DNA of 64,000 bases from Paenibacillus pectinilyticus. GTDB taxonomy: Bacteria > Bacillota > Bacilli > Paenibacillales > NBRC-103111. The translations under genes and the position numbers were made by a program. Of this stretch, positions 27,414-35,812 are shown one piece after another. The number at the start of each line of letters is the position of its first letter. The stretch's first letter is position 1. The DNA lies in contig NZ_LYPC01000012.1 of NCBI RefSeq assembly GCF_001700435.1, forward strand, positions 124,001-188,000, read 5' to 3'. The notes beneath the pieces are model-generated. The model worked only from the letters and a program-made list of their open reading frames with translations. It was not told where the DNA came from and made no database searches.

Positions 27414-27457
27414 AAATAGCAATCATAGAGGGGACATTCGATTAGCCGGCTAGCGGC

Positions 27458-27982
27458 TCAGAGAATGTCCTTTTTGGCTTGGAGCTTTTTATTGGAGGCA
27501 TGCAATCGGTATATACAAGCCACAAGCAGGGCGAAAAGCGGAATATAGATAATCAGAAGTGGAAGGAAGATATGAATATGATTGCGCAAATTCACTGAGA
27601 GTATGGGTATTTGCGCACAAGTAACCGCGATAAATACGCCCATGAGCCGTTTATTCCGATCAATGATGGAATCGATATCGGTGAAAATTTCGGGCTTCGT
27701 GTCGGTATACGGCTGTCTCCAGATGTACCAACCTGCACTGCTATAGATGGATTCCCAACCCGCATCTGCAAAAATACCAGTATAATTAGCATCCGCCTTC
27801 ATTTGGTAATCAACGCAATAGCTGATTTTACGCGGGGCGCCTTTCTCAAAGTGAAATTGCAAGGCATTCTTCCTGACGCTAACGACATGCCAGCCCTGCG
27901 CTTCCATTTCCTCCAGCCATGTGGAAATCTTCTCGGATTGTGAACCGTCCCACCACTTGAACACTTTTTTGGTTTCAATCAT
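27458..27982 (-). CDS. DUF2812 membrane protein
   Basis: This is a 174-residue protein with an N-terminal DUF2812 domain (KVFKWWDGSQSEKISTWLEEMEAQGWH) and two C-terminal transmembrane helices (about residues 112-160). DUF2812 proteins are repeatedly found next to PadR regulators in Bacillota and their function is unknown. The ATG at 27982 overlaps the end of the padR-type gene by eight bases, the usual coupling for this pair. Its expression should follow that of the regulator. Confidence 0.85.
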   Translation of the reverse strand: MIETKKVFKWWDGSQSEKISTWLEEMEAQGWHVVSVRKNALQFHFEKGAPRKISYCVDYQMKADANYTGIFADAGWESIYSSAGWYIWRQPYTDTKPEIFTDIDSIIDRNKRLMGVFIAVTCAQIPILSVNLRNHIHIFLPLLIIYIPLFALLVACIYRLHASNKKLQAKKDIL

Positions 27983-28307
27983 GTAGAAATCCCTCGACTT
28001 TCTTTGCATTGTCATAAAGCTCCGTAATTCGGGCAATCTCAAGCTTGAGCAGTTCCTTGCCCGAGGGGGTAATGCGATACAGCTTGCGACGCTCTTCTTC
28101 AGCAACCGCTTGAATCAAGCGATCCTTCTCCATGCGTGATAAGCTGCCATAAATTGTACCAGGGCCCAAGTGAATCCGGCCTTTGGTCAACTCATCAACA
28201 AACTGGATGATCCCATATCCGTGCCGAGTTTCAGTCAGGGAAAGTAAAATATAATAGGCCGTTTCAGACATCGGCAAGTACTGACGATAAAGCTTTTCAC
28301 TATCCAT
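27975..28307 (-). CDS. PadR-family transcription regulator
   Basis: This is a 110-residue winged-HTH repressor of the short PadR-s2 type. Visible motifs are AYYILLSLTETRHGYGIIQFVDE near the N-terminus (recognised in pieces), then GPGTIYGSLSRMEKDRLIQ and a RRKLYRITPSGKELL wing. The length matches the family. It heads an operon with the DUF2812 gene and has two perfect palindromes upstream, so it probably represses itself. Confidence 0.92.
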   Translation of the reverse strand: MDSEKLYRQYLPMSETAYYILLSLTETRHGYGIIQFVDELTKGRIHLGPGTIYGSLSRMEKDRLIQAVAEEERRKLYRITPSGKELLKLEIARITELYDNAKKVEGFLHD

Positions 28308-28355
28308 AGAAGCACCTTTTTCTTATATCAATGAGTGTTGTATCACAGTTCGTTG

Positions 28356-28402
28356 TATCACGTCGTGATATATCATGGGATGAGTATATCACCGCGTGAT
28401 AT
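28356..28402 (-). promoter_or_regulatory. Two PadR-type operators
   Basis: TATCACG-T-CGTGATA (28356-28370) and ATATCAC-cgc-GTGATAT (28386-28402) are perfect palindromes whose centres are 31 bp apart, about three helical turns. They lie 50-95 bp upstream of the PadR start and share the TATCAC half site; a further lone TATCAC lies near 28341. Confidence 0.75.
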
Positions 28403-28523
28403 AGAGCGCAAGAGGCAAATATAGAAATTTGAGCGCGAAGGTGAGAGGTTTTTTTCGGTTGACTCTACCGCTAGTGTCATCGTTTATGATGCTCATATAG
28501 CCAATAAAGGAGTTGATCACGAC

Positions 28524-28856
28524 GTGCTGGTATTAACGTTTTATTACAAACAAAGCATCCCCTTGGATGAGGATTATTATTTGAACAAGCATGTGGCCGT
28601 GCTGTCCCGGAAGACCGTCCTTGAGATGGGTGCAGCTAAGTATGAGGTCAAAAAGGTTCTCTCTTCAGCAGACGGCACTCTGCCTGCGTACTCGTACATT
28701 TTCAATTTGTATTTTGAAACGAAAGAAGCGTTGGAGGCTTTCGTCAGCGACCCCAGAGTTCAGGAACTGAAGGATGATGTTGCGAATTATTACATCGGGG
28801 AGCAGCACATTTACATCGAAGAGGTCGTTGCTTCGTTCTCAGGAATTGAGGAGTAA
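28524..28856 (+). CDS. EthD-family protein
   Basis: This 110-residue protein of the dimeric alpha+beta barrel fold shows the EthD pattern (TFYYKQSIPLDEDYYLNKHV at the N-terminus, then YSYIFNLYFET and a C-terminal strand). EthD-type proteins assist in degradation of ethers or aromatic compounds, but many small members have no assigned role. The start is GTG at 28524, preceded by AAAGGAG. A terminator follows within 20 bp. Confidence 0.75.
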   Translation: MLVLTFYYKQSIPLDEDYYLNKHVAVLSRKTVLEMGAAKYEVKKVLSSADGTLPAYSYIFNLYFETKEALEAFVSDPRVQELKDDVANYYIGEQHIYIEEVVASFSGIEE

Positions 28857-28871
28857 GGAGTTACCCGAAAT

Positions 28872-28908
28872 GAAGAAAACAGGCGCCGTGGGCGGCCTGT
28901 TTTTTTTG
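28872..28908 (+). terminator. Intrinsic terminator of the EthD gene
   Basis: AACAGGC and GCCTGTT arms with GC-rich inner pairing are followed by eight T. Confidence 0.85.
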
Positions 28909-28951
28909 ATGCGGAGCTTGCTCCACCTGTGCAGATTCCATTCCCACTGGA

Positions 28952-29013
28952 TAAGTCCAGTGGGAAATTGTTTTACAAGGCGAAATTCTTGATTTAACTG
29001 GACAAATCCAGTC
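28952..29013. repeat. Two small hairpins in the spacer before the minisatellite
   Basis: CCCACTGG with CCAGTGGG (28952-28974) and ACTGGA with TCCAGT (28998-29013) form short stems in the non-coding stretch 28909-29139. Related CAGTGG and AATCCAATGG-like words recur nearby. No gene is supported here. Confidence 0.4.
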
Positions 29014-29139
29014 CAAGCCGCCACAGAAGGCCTTTTTTGACCAATTTTGAGCTGCTCGGGTGGAATAATCCAATAGAATTGGTTTTTTGACGCTACATAT
29101 AGTGAAAACATTGTATAAATCCAATGGGAACCGAGGTGG

Positions 29140-30162
29140 GGGATCCAAGAACGATCCAGGAACGATCCAAGAGAGGTCCAAGAGAGGTCCAAGAGAGGTC
29201 CAAGAGAGGTCCAAGAGAGGTCCAAGAGAGGTCCAAGAGAGGTCCAAGAGAGGTCCAAGAGAGGTCCAAGAGAGGTCCAAGAGAGGTCCAAGAGAGGTCC
29301 AAGAGAGGTCCAAGAGAGGTCCAAGAGAGGTCCAAGAGAGGTCCAAGAGAGGTCCAAGAGAGGTCCAAGAGAGGTCCAAGAGAGGTCCAAGAGAGGTCCA
29401 AGAGAGGTCCAAGAGAGGTCCAAGAGAGGTCCAAGAGAGGTCCAAGAGAGGTCCAAGAGAGGTCCAAGAGAGGTCCAAGAGAGGTCCAAGAGAGGTCCAA
29501 GAGAGGTCCAAGAGAGGTCCAAGAGAGGTCCAAGAGAGGTCCAAGAGAGGTCCAAGAGAGGTCCAAGAGAGGTCCAAGAGAGGTCCAAGAGAGGTCCAAG
29601 AGAGGTCCAAGAGAGGTCCAAGAGAGGTCCAAGAGAGGTCCAAGAGAGGTCCAAGAGAGGTCCAAGAGAGGTCCAAGAGAGGTCCAAGAGAGGTCCAAGA
29701 GAGGTCCAAGAGAGGTCCAAGAGAGGTCCAAGAGAGGTCCAAGAGAGGTCCAAGAGAGGTCCAAGAGAGGTCCAAGAGAGGTCCAAGAGAGGTCCAAGAG
29801 AGGTCCAAGAGAGGTCCAAGAGAGGTCCAAGAGAGGTCCAAGAGAGGTCCAAGAGAGGTCCAAGAGAGGTCCAAGAGAGGTCCAAGAGAGGTCCAAGAGA
29901 GGTCCAAGAGAGGTCCAAGAGAGGTCCAAGAGAGGTCCAAGAGAGGTCCAAGAGAGGTCCAAGAGAGGTCCAAGAGAGGTCCAAGAGAGGTCCAAGAGAG
30001 GTCCAAGAGAGGTCCAAGAGAGGTCCAAGAGAGGTCCAAGAGAGGTCCAAGAGAGGTCCAAGAGAGGTCCAAGAGAGGTCCAAGAGAGGTCCAAGAGAGG
30101 TCTAAGAGAGGTCTAAGAACGATCTAAGAACGATCTAGAGCGATTCAAGTACGATTCAAGAG
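29140..30162. repeat. 11-bp minisatellite, 93 tandem units
   Basis: From 29173 to 30096 there are 84 perfect copies of GAGGTCCAAGA. At the 5' side three variant units occur (GGGATCCAAGA, ACGATCCAGGA, ACGATCCAAGA). At the 3' side there are two GAGGTCTAAGA, then ACGATCTAAGA, ACGATCTAGAG, CGATTCAAGTA and CGATTCAAGAG. The phase is kept throughout, giving 93 units. Because 11 is not divisible by three and the unit has no stop in most frames, long overlapping reading frames arise on both strands (for example repeated EVQERSKRGPR); none has other coding support. Confidence 0.95.
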
Positions 30163-30270
30163 CTTCTCTCGGTCAAAGATGACCTGAATTTTATCTAGCT
30201 ATGTGGTACCATTGGGTATATTATCCAAATATATGTAAGGTTAGCCTATACAGTAAGGGAGGGGATGCTG

Positions 30271-30975
30271 ATGAGCATGTACCGCAAAAAGCGTGCGTTT
30301 TACATCATCGGATCGTTGCTCGCGGGTGTTATTCTGCTGTACGGCATTGTCTATATGAACGATAAACCGGGCGGGATTGCGGATTGGAGGCTGTCACGAG
30401 CGATGGGGATGCAAGAAACCATCCGTACCCCGCTAGGCGAAACACCAGAGGAGGCCATCAGCAAGTTTCGGCATCAGCCAGCTAGGCAAGTTATCCACAG
30501 AGAGCCTGTAGAAGGCGGCATGCTGCTCTTCACTCAGCAGCCTCAAGCCACAGGAAGCAATCTCCAAGCTGAGTACGCTCATAAAGTATGGCTCGGCTGG
30601 AAATGGGCGGGAGGCGGGGGATATTCAATTGGTGCTAGCCAGACTAGCCAACCGTCAGACACCCCCAAGACTGCCCTAGATTTTATGATATTTCCGAGCG
30701 TTAAGAAACCTTCGATGCCGTTTACTCTGGTATTTGGCCGTGTGCAGGACGCAGCGGTAGCGGACATTCGTGTCCAAACTCATGGTGCTGAGGCAGGGAA
30801 TTATATCGCTGATCTGGTTACAATAGACGCGGAGCATACGATTTGGCTCGTGCGACTGCCTTGGGGAACGAAGGTTCCTTTTGAACTGGAAGCTCGGAAT
30901 GACAAAGGAGTTCTTCTTGCACACCAAACACTGAGGGATCAGCAGGGAGCTGGTTCAGTCAATTTAGGGGAATGA
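30271..30975 (+). CDS. Membrane-anchored protein of unknown function
   Basis: This 234-residue protein has a basic N-terminus (MYRKKR) and one hydrophobic segment at about residues 9-28, which suits an uncleaved anchor or signal. The remainder is predicted extracellular, mixed alpha/beta, with one Gly-rich loop (GWKWAGGGGYSIG near 109). I do not recognise a family. The ATG at 30271 has GGAGG eight bases upstream; an alternative ATG lies at 30265. Its 3' end overlaps the convergent gene by 12 bp. Confidence 0.65.
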   Translation: MSMYRKKRAFYIIGSLLAGVILLYGIVYMNDKPGGIADWRLSRAMGMQETIRTPLGETPEEAISKFRHQPARQVIHREPVEGGMLLFTQQPQATGSNLQAEYAHKVWLGWKWAGGGGYSIGASQTSQPSDTPKTALDFMIFPSVKKPSMPFTLVFGRVQDAAVADIRVQTHGAEAGNYIADLVTIDAEHTIWLVRLPWGTKVPFELEARNDKGVLLAHQTLRDQQGAGSVNLGE

Positions 30976-32016
30976 TTTCCCGTAATACTCAGCTAACGCA
31001 TAGAACGATTTTTTGGGTTCCCAAGGCATATCGGGATAGGTCTTCCCGTTTTGATTTGAATAGCTTTGAACTACACTGTAGCTGGCTGTGTCCAGATTGT
31101 ATAAAGGGTTGTCGTCATGCGGATAGGTGGCCATCACAAAGGTAAACCAGAAAGCGCCATCGACCTTCTCCTCCGCGAAAATATCAAATAGCTCTCGCAT
31201 ATACGTGACCTGCTCCTCCTCATCTCGAATCACAGCGCTTTTTAGCTGAGGAGGTGTTGCGCTTCGGTCAACGATCGCCCAACCGTAGCCTCCCTTATCG
31301 GCGGCCCCCTGATAGGTGCAGCTGCCGAACTCCGTTACGACAACAGGCTTGTCGTGTGACATATATTTGCGAAGCTTCTCCCGATAGAAGCGTTTGTTGA
31401 ATTTCTCGCGGTAGTAATCGATGCCAATGATGTCGAAGTGATCCCAATTCACATTTTCCCAGGAGCCCGATGCGTACGTTAGCTGCCCGTGGAAATGCGC
31501 TCGCACCGCGGATGTTGCCCTGCCAAGGAAGGCATTTAATCGTTTGTGGAAAGAGCCCCTCTTGACCGTACTGAACAGCAGGCGCCAAGGTTTCATCATC
31601 GTTTGAATGCGGTCAAAGGATGTTGCTCCATCAATTAGGCCTTTCATAAAAAAAGATAACTCGCATCCCACGACGAATAAGATATGTGGGAATTGTAGTC
31701 GCAACACCTCTGCTGCCTTCGCACACTGAATGAAGTAAGTTAACGTTTCTTCCTCCGTCGCATCTATGTAAGCGGGGGACAACCATACTTCTAACCCGAC
31801 TTGAAGGGCAAATTCAGCGGCTAGCGTAAGTCGTTCTATATCTTGACCGGAAATCCGGACTGCCGTGCAATGCAGATCGTACTTGATGATGCTCATTTCC
31901 CGCTGAATAATCGCTGGATCGAACACATCGCGGGATGAGGCAATTTTGCCTCTCGTAAATGTTCCAATATCGTAATTGATGCCTTTTCGGTTTATCGAAG
32001 GGGTAGTGCTCGACAG
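30964..32016 (-). CDS. TIM-barrel glycoside-hydrolase-like protein, probable CTG start
   Basis: The frame encodes a barrel-type protein with glycosidase features: DLHCTAVRISG, VGLEVWLSP, VGCELSFF, FDIIGIDYYRE, and VVTEFGSCTYQGA, where the Glu in TEFG is a candidate nucleophile, then DGAFWFTF. The first conventional start is GTG at 31926, but the frame stays open upstream and encodes a plausible conserved strand (KGINYDIGTFTRG). The only good ribosome binding site, GGGAGG, lies eight bases before a CTG at 32016. I therefore propose CTG as the start (350 residues). Substrate is unknown. It converges with the previous gene. Confidence 0.7.
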   Translation of the reverse strand: MSSTTPSINRKGINYDIGTFTRGKIASSRDVFDPAIIQREMSIIKYDLHCTAVRISGQDIERLTLAAEFALQVGLEVWLSPAYIDATEEETLTYFIQCAKAAEVLRLQFPHILFVVGCELSFFMKGLIDGATSFDRIQTMMKPWRLLFSTVKRGSFHKRLNAFLGRATSAVRAHFHGQLTYASGSWENVNWDHFDIIGIDYYREKFNKRFYREKLRKYMSHDKPVVVTEFGSCTYQGAADKGGYGWAIVDRSATPPQLKSAVIRDEEEQVTYMRELFDIFAEEKVDGAFWFTFVMATYPHDDNPLYNLDTASYSVVQSYSNQNGKTYPDMPWEPKKSFYALAEYYGKSFP

Positions 32017-32124
32017 GATAATCGCCTCCCAGGATTCACGTTTACAGCTCCATCATACTGCTTTTGGAAGTACAAGGAAAAGGGTACGACGAACCTAATC
32101 GATAATCAGAAGGAGCACGATGTG

Positions 32125-32679
32125 ATGCGAAAAATCGTAGCAGGACTCTTCATCTCCCTAGATGGCGTGATTGATTCACCGGAGAACTCGCCCAAGAAAT
32201 GGGGCAATGCCGAAATCATGGACCGCATCGCCGAAGGTGTGGCGAAGGCGGATGCTGTGCTCGTGGGGCCGCAAACGTATCAGTTTTTGGCGCAGTTTTG
32301 GCAGCACCAAGGCAGTGATGTGCCGATGGCGAAATTTTTAAACCACTCGCCGAAATATGTAGTTTCTACGACACTCGATACGCTGGAGTGGCAGCCAGCT
32401 ACGCTGGTAAGAGGTCATTTTGCAGATGAAATTAGGAAGCTGAAACAACAACCAGGCAAGAATATTCAGGTTCCTGGCAGCCCGGCGTTAGTAAGATCCT
32501 TGCTGCGCGAGGGACTGTTAGATGAGCTGATACTGAACATTTGCCCCGTTGTAGCGGGATCAGGGACACGGTTATTTGAGGGTATCGAGCAGCCGGCAAA
32601 CCTCAAACTCATCGACTCTCAAAGCTTTAAGAACGGCGTGCTGAGTGTAAGCTATCAGATCTTGAAGACGAACGAGTAA
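32125..32679 (+). CDS. Dihydrofolate reductase / RibD C-terminal domain protein
   Basis: This 184-residue protein has the RibD-C/DHFR-like fold: RKIVAGLFISLDGVIDSPE at the N-terminus, VLVGPQTYQFLA near residue 45, VSTTLDTLEW near 77, IQVPGSPALVRSLL near 113 and DELILNICPVVAGSGTRLF near 133. Members bind NADPH and are common in soil bacteria, with unknown substrates. The ATG at 32125 follows AGGAG by nine bases. It stands alone and a hairpin-free spacer leads to glyA. Confidence 0.88.
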   Translation: MRKIVAGLFISLDGVIDSPENSPKKWGNAEIMDRIAEGVAKADAVLVGPQTYQFLAQFWQHQGSDVPMAKFLNHSPKYVVSTTLDTLEWQPATLVRGHFADEIRKLKQQPGKNIQVPGSPALVRSLLREGLLDELILNICPVVAGSGTRLFEGIEQPANLKLIDSQSFKNGVLSVSYQILKTNE

Positions 32680-32744
32680 ACGATGAAGCTGCTGCCTGAG
32701 GAATCCGATATTCTTTAGAAAATCGGGCAGCTCACAGGGAAATC

Positions 32745-32759
32745 ATAGGAAAAACCTAT
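32745..32759 (+). promoter_or_regulatory. Palindrome upstream of glyA, related to the LysR operator
   Basis: ATAGG and CCTAT flank five A at 32745-32759. With outer bases it resembles the perfect palindrome in front of the LysR gene at 35016-35038 (shared ATAGG/CCTATCAT arms). It lies about 105 bp upstream of glyA. Confidence 0.55.
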
Positions 32760-32864
32760 CATTACTAGTTAGATTATTGAATTGAAGAATCGTTGTTCTG
32801 GCTCTATACTGAACCCCAAAAGGATTAGCATCTTAGGACTAATCACTACCGGGAGGATCATGGT

Positions 32865-34109
32865 ATGGAACATTTACTGAAACAGGACCCTGCAATTGCT
32901 TCAGCCATCCAGCAAGAGTTTCACAGGCAACACGATAAAATTGAGCTGATCGCATCCGAGAATTTTGTGAGCGGGGCTGTAATGGAAGCGATGGGGACGG
33001 TCTTAACGAACAAATACGCGGAAGGCTACCCGGGTAAAAGGTATTACGGCGGCTGTGAACACGTGGATGCGGTGGAAGAGCTGGCGATTCAAAGAATAAA
33101 GGAGATTTTCGGTGCAGAGCACGTGAACGTGCAGCCCCACTCGGGTGCTCAAGCTAACATGGCGGTCTATTTTGCCTCTGTAAAGTTGGGAGATACGATC
33201 TTAGGGATGAATCTCGCACATGGAGGACATTTGACGCACGGCAGTTCGGTCAATGCATCGGGTCAATTGTACAATTTCATCCCCTATGGCGTGAATGATC
33301 AGACCTTCCGCATCGATTATGATGAGGTACGCAAATTGGCGCACAAGCATAAGCCGCGCATGATTGTGGTCGGGGCTAGCGCGTATCCGCGCACGATCGA
33401 ATTCGCGCCTTTCGCACAGATCGCCGAAGAAGTAGGGGCGCTGTTCCTCGTAGATATGGCACATATCGCGGGGATTGTGGCTGCTGGCTTGCATCCGAAC
33501 CCAGTGCCGCATGCGCATTTTGTGACGACGACCACGCACAAAACACTGCGCGGTCCCAGAGGCGGAGTGATCCTATGCAAGAAGTCGTGGGCTCAGGCGA
33601 TTGATAAAGCCGTCTTTCCGACTACGCAAGGTGGGCCGTTCATGCATACGATTGCCGCTAAGGCGGTCGCGTTCGGAGAAGCGGCAGACCCGGCATTTGC
33701 GCAGTATATGAAGCGTGTCCTTCAGAATGCCAGCACCTTAGCGGAAGCTTTAATGGCAGAGGGGCTGCATGTTGTCACGGGTGGAACGGACAATCATCTA
33801 ATCCTCATTGACCTGCGCAGTATCCATCTTACAGGGAAGGATGCTCAACACCTGCTGGATGAGGTCGGCATAACCGTTAACAAAAATGCGATACCTTTTG
33901 ACACCGCAAGCCCGCTGGTCACGAGTGGTATACGGCTGGGCACACCTGCGGTCACTACCAGAGGCATGGGCCCTGCAGAAATGAAGAAGATTGCCCAGCT
34001 CATTGCGCTCACATTGTGTAACCCATATCAGGCAACGATTCAAGACCAGGTACGCCGTAAAGTGAAGGAGCTTACCTCACAGTTCTCACTTCATGCAAGC
34101 ACTAACTAA
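32865..34109 (+). CDS. glyA: Serine hydroxymethyltransferase
   Basis: GlyA interconverts serine and glycine with tetrahydrofolate and pyridoxal phosphate. The 414-residue protein has [12 protein letters not shown] near residue 26, [15 protein letters not shown] near 50, [14 protein letters not shown] near 86, [12 protein letters not shown] near 123 and the PLP-lysine motif [15 protein letters not shown] near 224. GGGAGG precedes the ATG by eight bases. Many Bacillota carry glyA elsewhere near upp, so this may be a second copy; the window cannot show that. It converges with a LysR gene, overlapping by 24 bp, and has a LysR-like palindrome upstream. Confidence 0.95.
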   Translation: MEHLLKQDPAIASAIQQEFHRQHDKIELIASENFVSGAVMEAMGTVLTNKYAEGYPGKRYYGGCEHVDAVEELAIQRIKEIFGAEHVNVQPHSGAQANMAVYFASVKLGDTILGMNLAHGGHLTHGSSVNASGQLYNFIPYGVNDQTFRIDYDEVRKLAHKHKPRMIVVGASAYPRTIEFAPFAQIAEEVGALFLVDMAHIAGIVAAGLHPNPVPHAHFVTTTTHKTLRGPRGGVILCKKSWAQAIDKAVFPTTQGGPFMHTIAAKAVAFGEAADPAFAQYMKRVLQNASTLAEALMAEGLHVVTGGTDNHLILIDLRSIHLTGKDAQHLLDEVGITVNKNAIPFDTASPLVTSGIRLGTPAVTTRGMGPAEMKKIAQLIALTLCNPYQATIQDQVRRKVKELTSQFSLHASTN

Positions 34110-34970
34110 TTGTTCCATGAAGACGCGGCTGGCCGCGCATAAGTATTTGTTTTTGCGGTAAACGATGCCAATTTGTGTCGTGAGCACGGGATCGTGAATG
34201 GGTATCGCACGAATGTGCGGATGGTCGATATAGTCGAGATAAGCCTTCGGCAGCACGGTGACACCGACGCCTTTGCGAACCATTTGGATAATCGATTCGA
34301 GCGTGGTCATTTCCATGACGGGGTGAACGGTGAAATCAAGCTCACGGCACTTCTCATTGAGGAATTGGCGGATGAAATAGCTGCTTGGCAATAAGACGGA
34401 TGGCGTTTCTTTTAAAATAGCAAGCGAGACATAGGGCTCCATCGCAAGCGGATGATCGATTGGCGCGGCAAGGATTAGACTATCCGTATATAACGGGATC
34501 GTTTCTAAGTCGTCATGCATCATCGGCATATACACGATGCCAAGGTCGAGTTCGTTTTGCAGAAGTCCCTCGTAGATATCCCCTGTCCGCAGGCCGAGAA
34601 CGGAAAGTTCGACATTAGGGTAGGTGCGATGAAATTCAATAACGGTAGGCGGAAGTAAATAGTTTACAACGGTGAGGAGCGCCCCGATTTTTAACGTTCC
34701 TCGTTGTAAGCCCTGGAGCTCACTGATCGCGGCACGTGCTTGGGATAGCTCATGGAACACATTGAAACCATGGTGTTGTAAGGTTCGGCCAGCCTCAGTA
34801 ATGACGGTGCGTTTGCCGATGCGATCAAATAAAGGCGTCCCGATTTCGTGCTCGAGCAAACGAATTTGCTGGCTCAGCGAGGGTTGAGCGATGCCCAATT
34901 TCTCAGCCGCACGGGTAAAATGCAGTTCACGGCAGACAGCCATGAAATACTCTAATTGTTTTAGCTCCAT
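34086..34970 (-). CDS. LysR-family regulator (copy 1)
   Basis: This is a 294-residue regulator. The N-terminal HTH is textbook Lys[22 protein letters not shown], then [13 protein letters not shown] periplasmic-binding-like effector domain begins near residue 90. The ATG at 34970 is chosen because AAGGAGG lies ten bases upstream; an in-frame ATG at 35000 is too far. It is a clear paralogue of the LysR protein at 39578, sharing the ELQGxQRGxLxIG and SLESLIQMVxKG-like segments. A perfect palindrome sits in its upstream region, and a related one lies before the convergent glyA gene. Confidence 0.92.
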   Translation of the reverse strand: MELKQLEYFMAVCRELHFTRAAEKLGIAQPSLSQQIRLLEHEIGTPLFDRIGKRTVITEAGRTLQHHGFNVFHELSQARAAISELQGLQRGTLKIGALLTVVNYLLPPTVIEFHRTYPNVELSVLGLRTGDIYEGLLQNELDLGIVYMPMMHDDLETIPLYTDSLILAAPIDHPLAMEPYVSLAILKETPSVLLPSSYFIRQFLNEKCRELDFTVHPVMEMTTLESIIQMVRKGVGVTVLPKAYLDYIDHPHIRAIPIHDPVLTTQIGIVYRKNKYLCAASRVFMEQLVSACMK

Positions 34971-35015
34971 CGATGGATGGCCTCCTTGGTTGCCGGACAT
35001 GGACTCTCAAAGCCA

Positions 35016-35038
35016 AATGATAGGTTTTACCTATCATT
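35016..35038. promoter_or_regulatory. Perfect 10-3-10 palindrome between LysR copy 1 and the MOSC gene
   Basis: AATGATAGGT (35016-35025) and ACCTATCATT (35029-35038) flank three T. It lies 46 bp upstream of the LysR start and 49 bp upstream of the MOSC start. It fits a LysR T-N11-A box and probably mediates autoregulation and control of the divergent gene. Confidence 0.75.
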
Positions 35039-35086
35039 ATAAACTGAATCATATCAGAATTATAACGATTGCAGGAGGTAATGTTC

Positions 35087-35812
35087 TTGAATCCTATCGA
35101 AATTCTCTCGATCAATATCGGGAAGCCCCAGCTGGTCCCATATAAAAATAAAGAAGTTGTCACTGGCATTAACAAACAATCCACGGATGCCGCCTTATTC
35201 TTGTCGTGGGAAAACTTTGAAGGAGACGGACAAGCGGATCTCGTTCATCATGGCGGCCGGGAGAAGGCCGTGTGTGTGTACCCTTTTGAACACTATGCGT
35301 ATTGGGTGAATGAATTGAAGCAACCGATGGTCTATGGTGCATTTGGCGAGAATTTAACGATTCGTGGCCTGGTGGAAACGGAGGTGTGTATCGGGGATCA
35401 ATTTGAGCTGGGGGAAGCCATCGTGGAAGTAAGTCAACCCCGACAGCCCTGTTTTAAATTATCCGTGAAGTACGACAGGCCGGACATGCCGCTTAAGGTA
35501 CAAGAGTCGGGGTATACCGGCTTTTATTTCCGTGTTGTACAGGAAGGGCATGTAGCGAAAACCGATATCTTGAAGCGGGTATTACGCCATCCTCATGGTA
35601 TCACTGTTGCTTACGCCAACCGGATTATGCATCAAGAGAAAGATAACGTGGCAGGTATTCGCAAGCTGCTTGAGGTGCAGGAACTGTCTGTGAGTTGGCG
35701 AGCCACTTTCGTGAAAAGGCTGGAAGGCCAGGAGACAGATACCCGAGAAAGACTGACTGGCACTACACCGAATACGACCTCGAATCCTACCTCAGGAGGG
35801 GCTGCGGATTGA
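35087..35812 (+). CDS. MOSC-domain protein (YiiM-like)
   Basis: This 241-residue protein contains a MOSC domain (molybdenum cofactor sulfurase C-terminal) at about residues 20-165. The conserved FGENLTIRGL, VSQPRQPCFKLS and SGYTGFYFRV motifs are seen; the Cys in RQPCFK is the likely cofactor or persulfide ligand. A YiiM-type 3-alpha helical tail follows. It may handle molybdenum cofactor or N-hydroxylated compounds. The start is set at TTG 35087 because GGAGG lies eight bases upstream; an ATG at 35081 is too close to it. Its 3' end overlaps the convergent MFS gene by 21 bp. Confidence 0.88.
   Translation: MNPIEILSINIGKPQLVPYKNKEVVTGINKQSTDAALFLSWENFEGDGQADLVHHGGREKAVCVYPFEHYAYWVNELKQPMVYGAFGENLTIRGLVETEVCIGDQFELGEAIVEVSQPRQPCFKLSVKYDRPDMPLKVQESGYTGFYFRVVQEGHVAKTDILKRVLRHPHGITVAYANRIMHQEKDNVAGIRKLLEVQELSVSWRATFVKRLEGQETDTRERLTGTTPNTTSNPTSGGAAD

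Noticed and set aside
28839-30127. Long reading frames on both strands through the 11-bp array (Gly/Leu/Trp/Ser or Glu/Arg/Lys repeats)
   Set aside because: They follow from an 11-bp unit lacking stops in most frames; they have no ribosome binding sites, homology or codon-usage support, and overlap one another.
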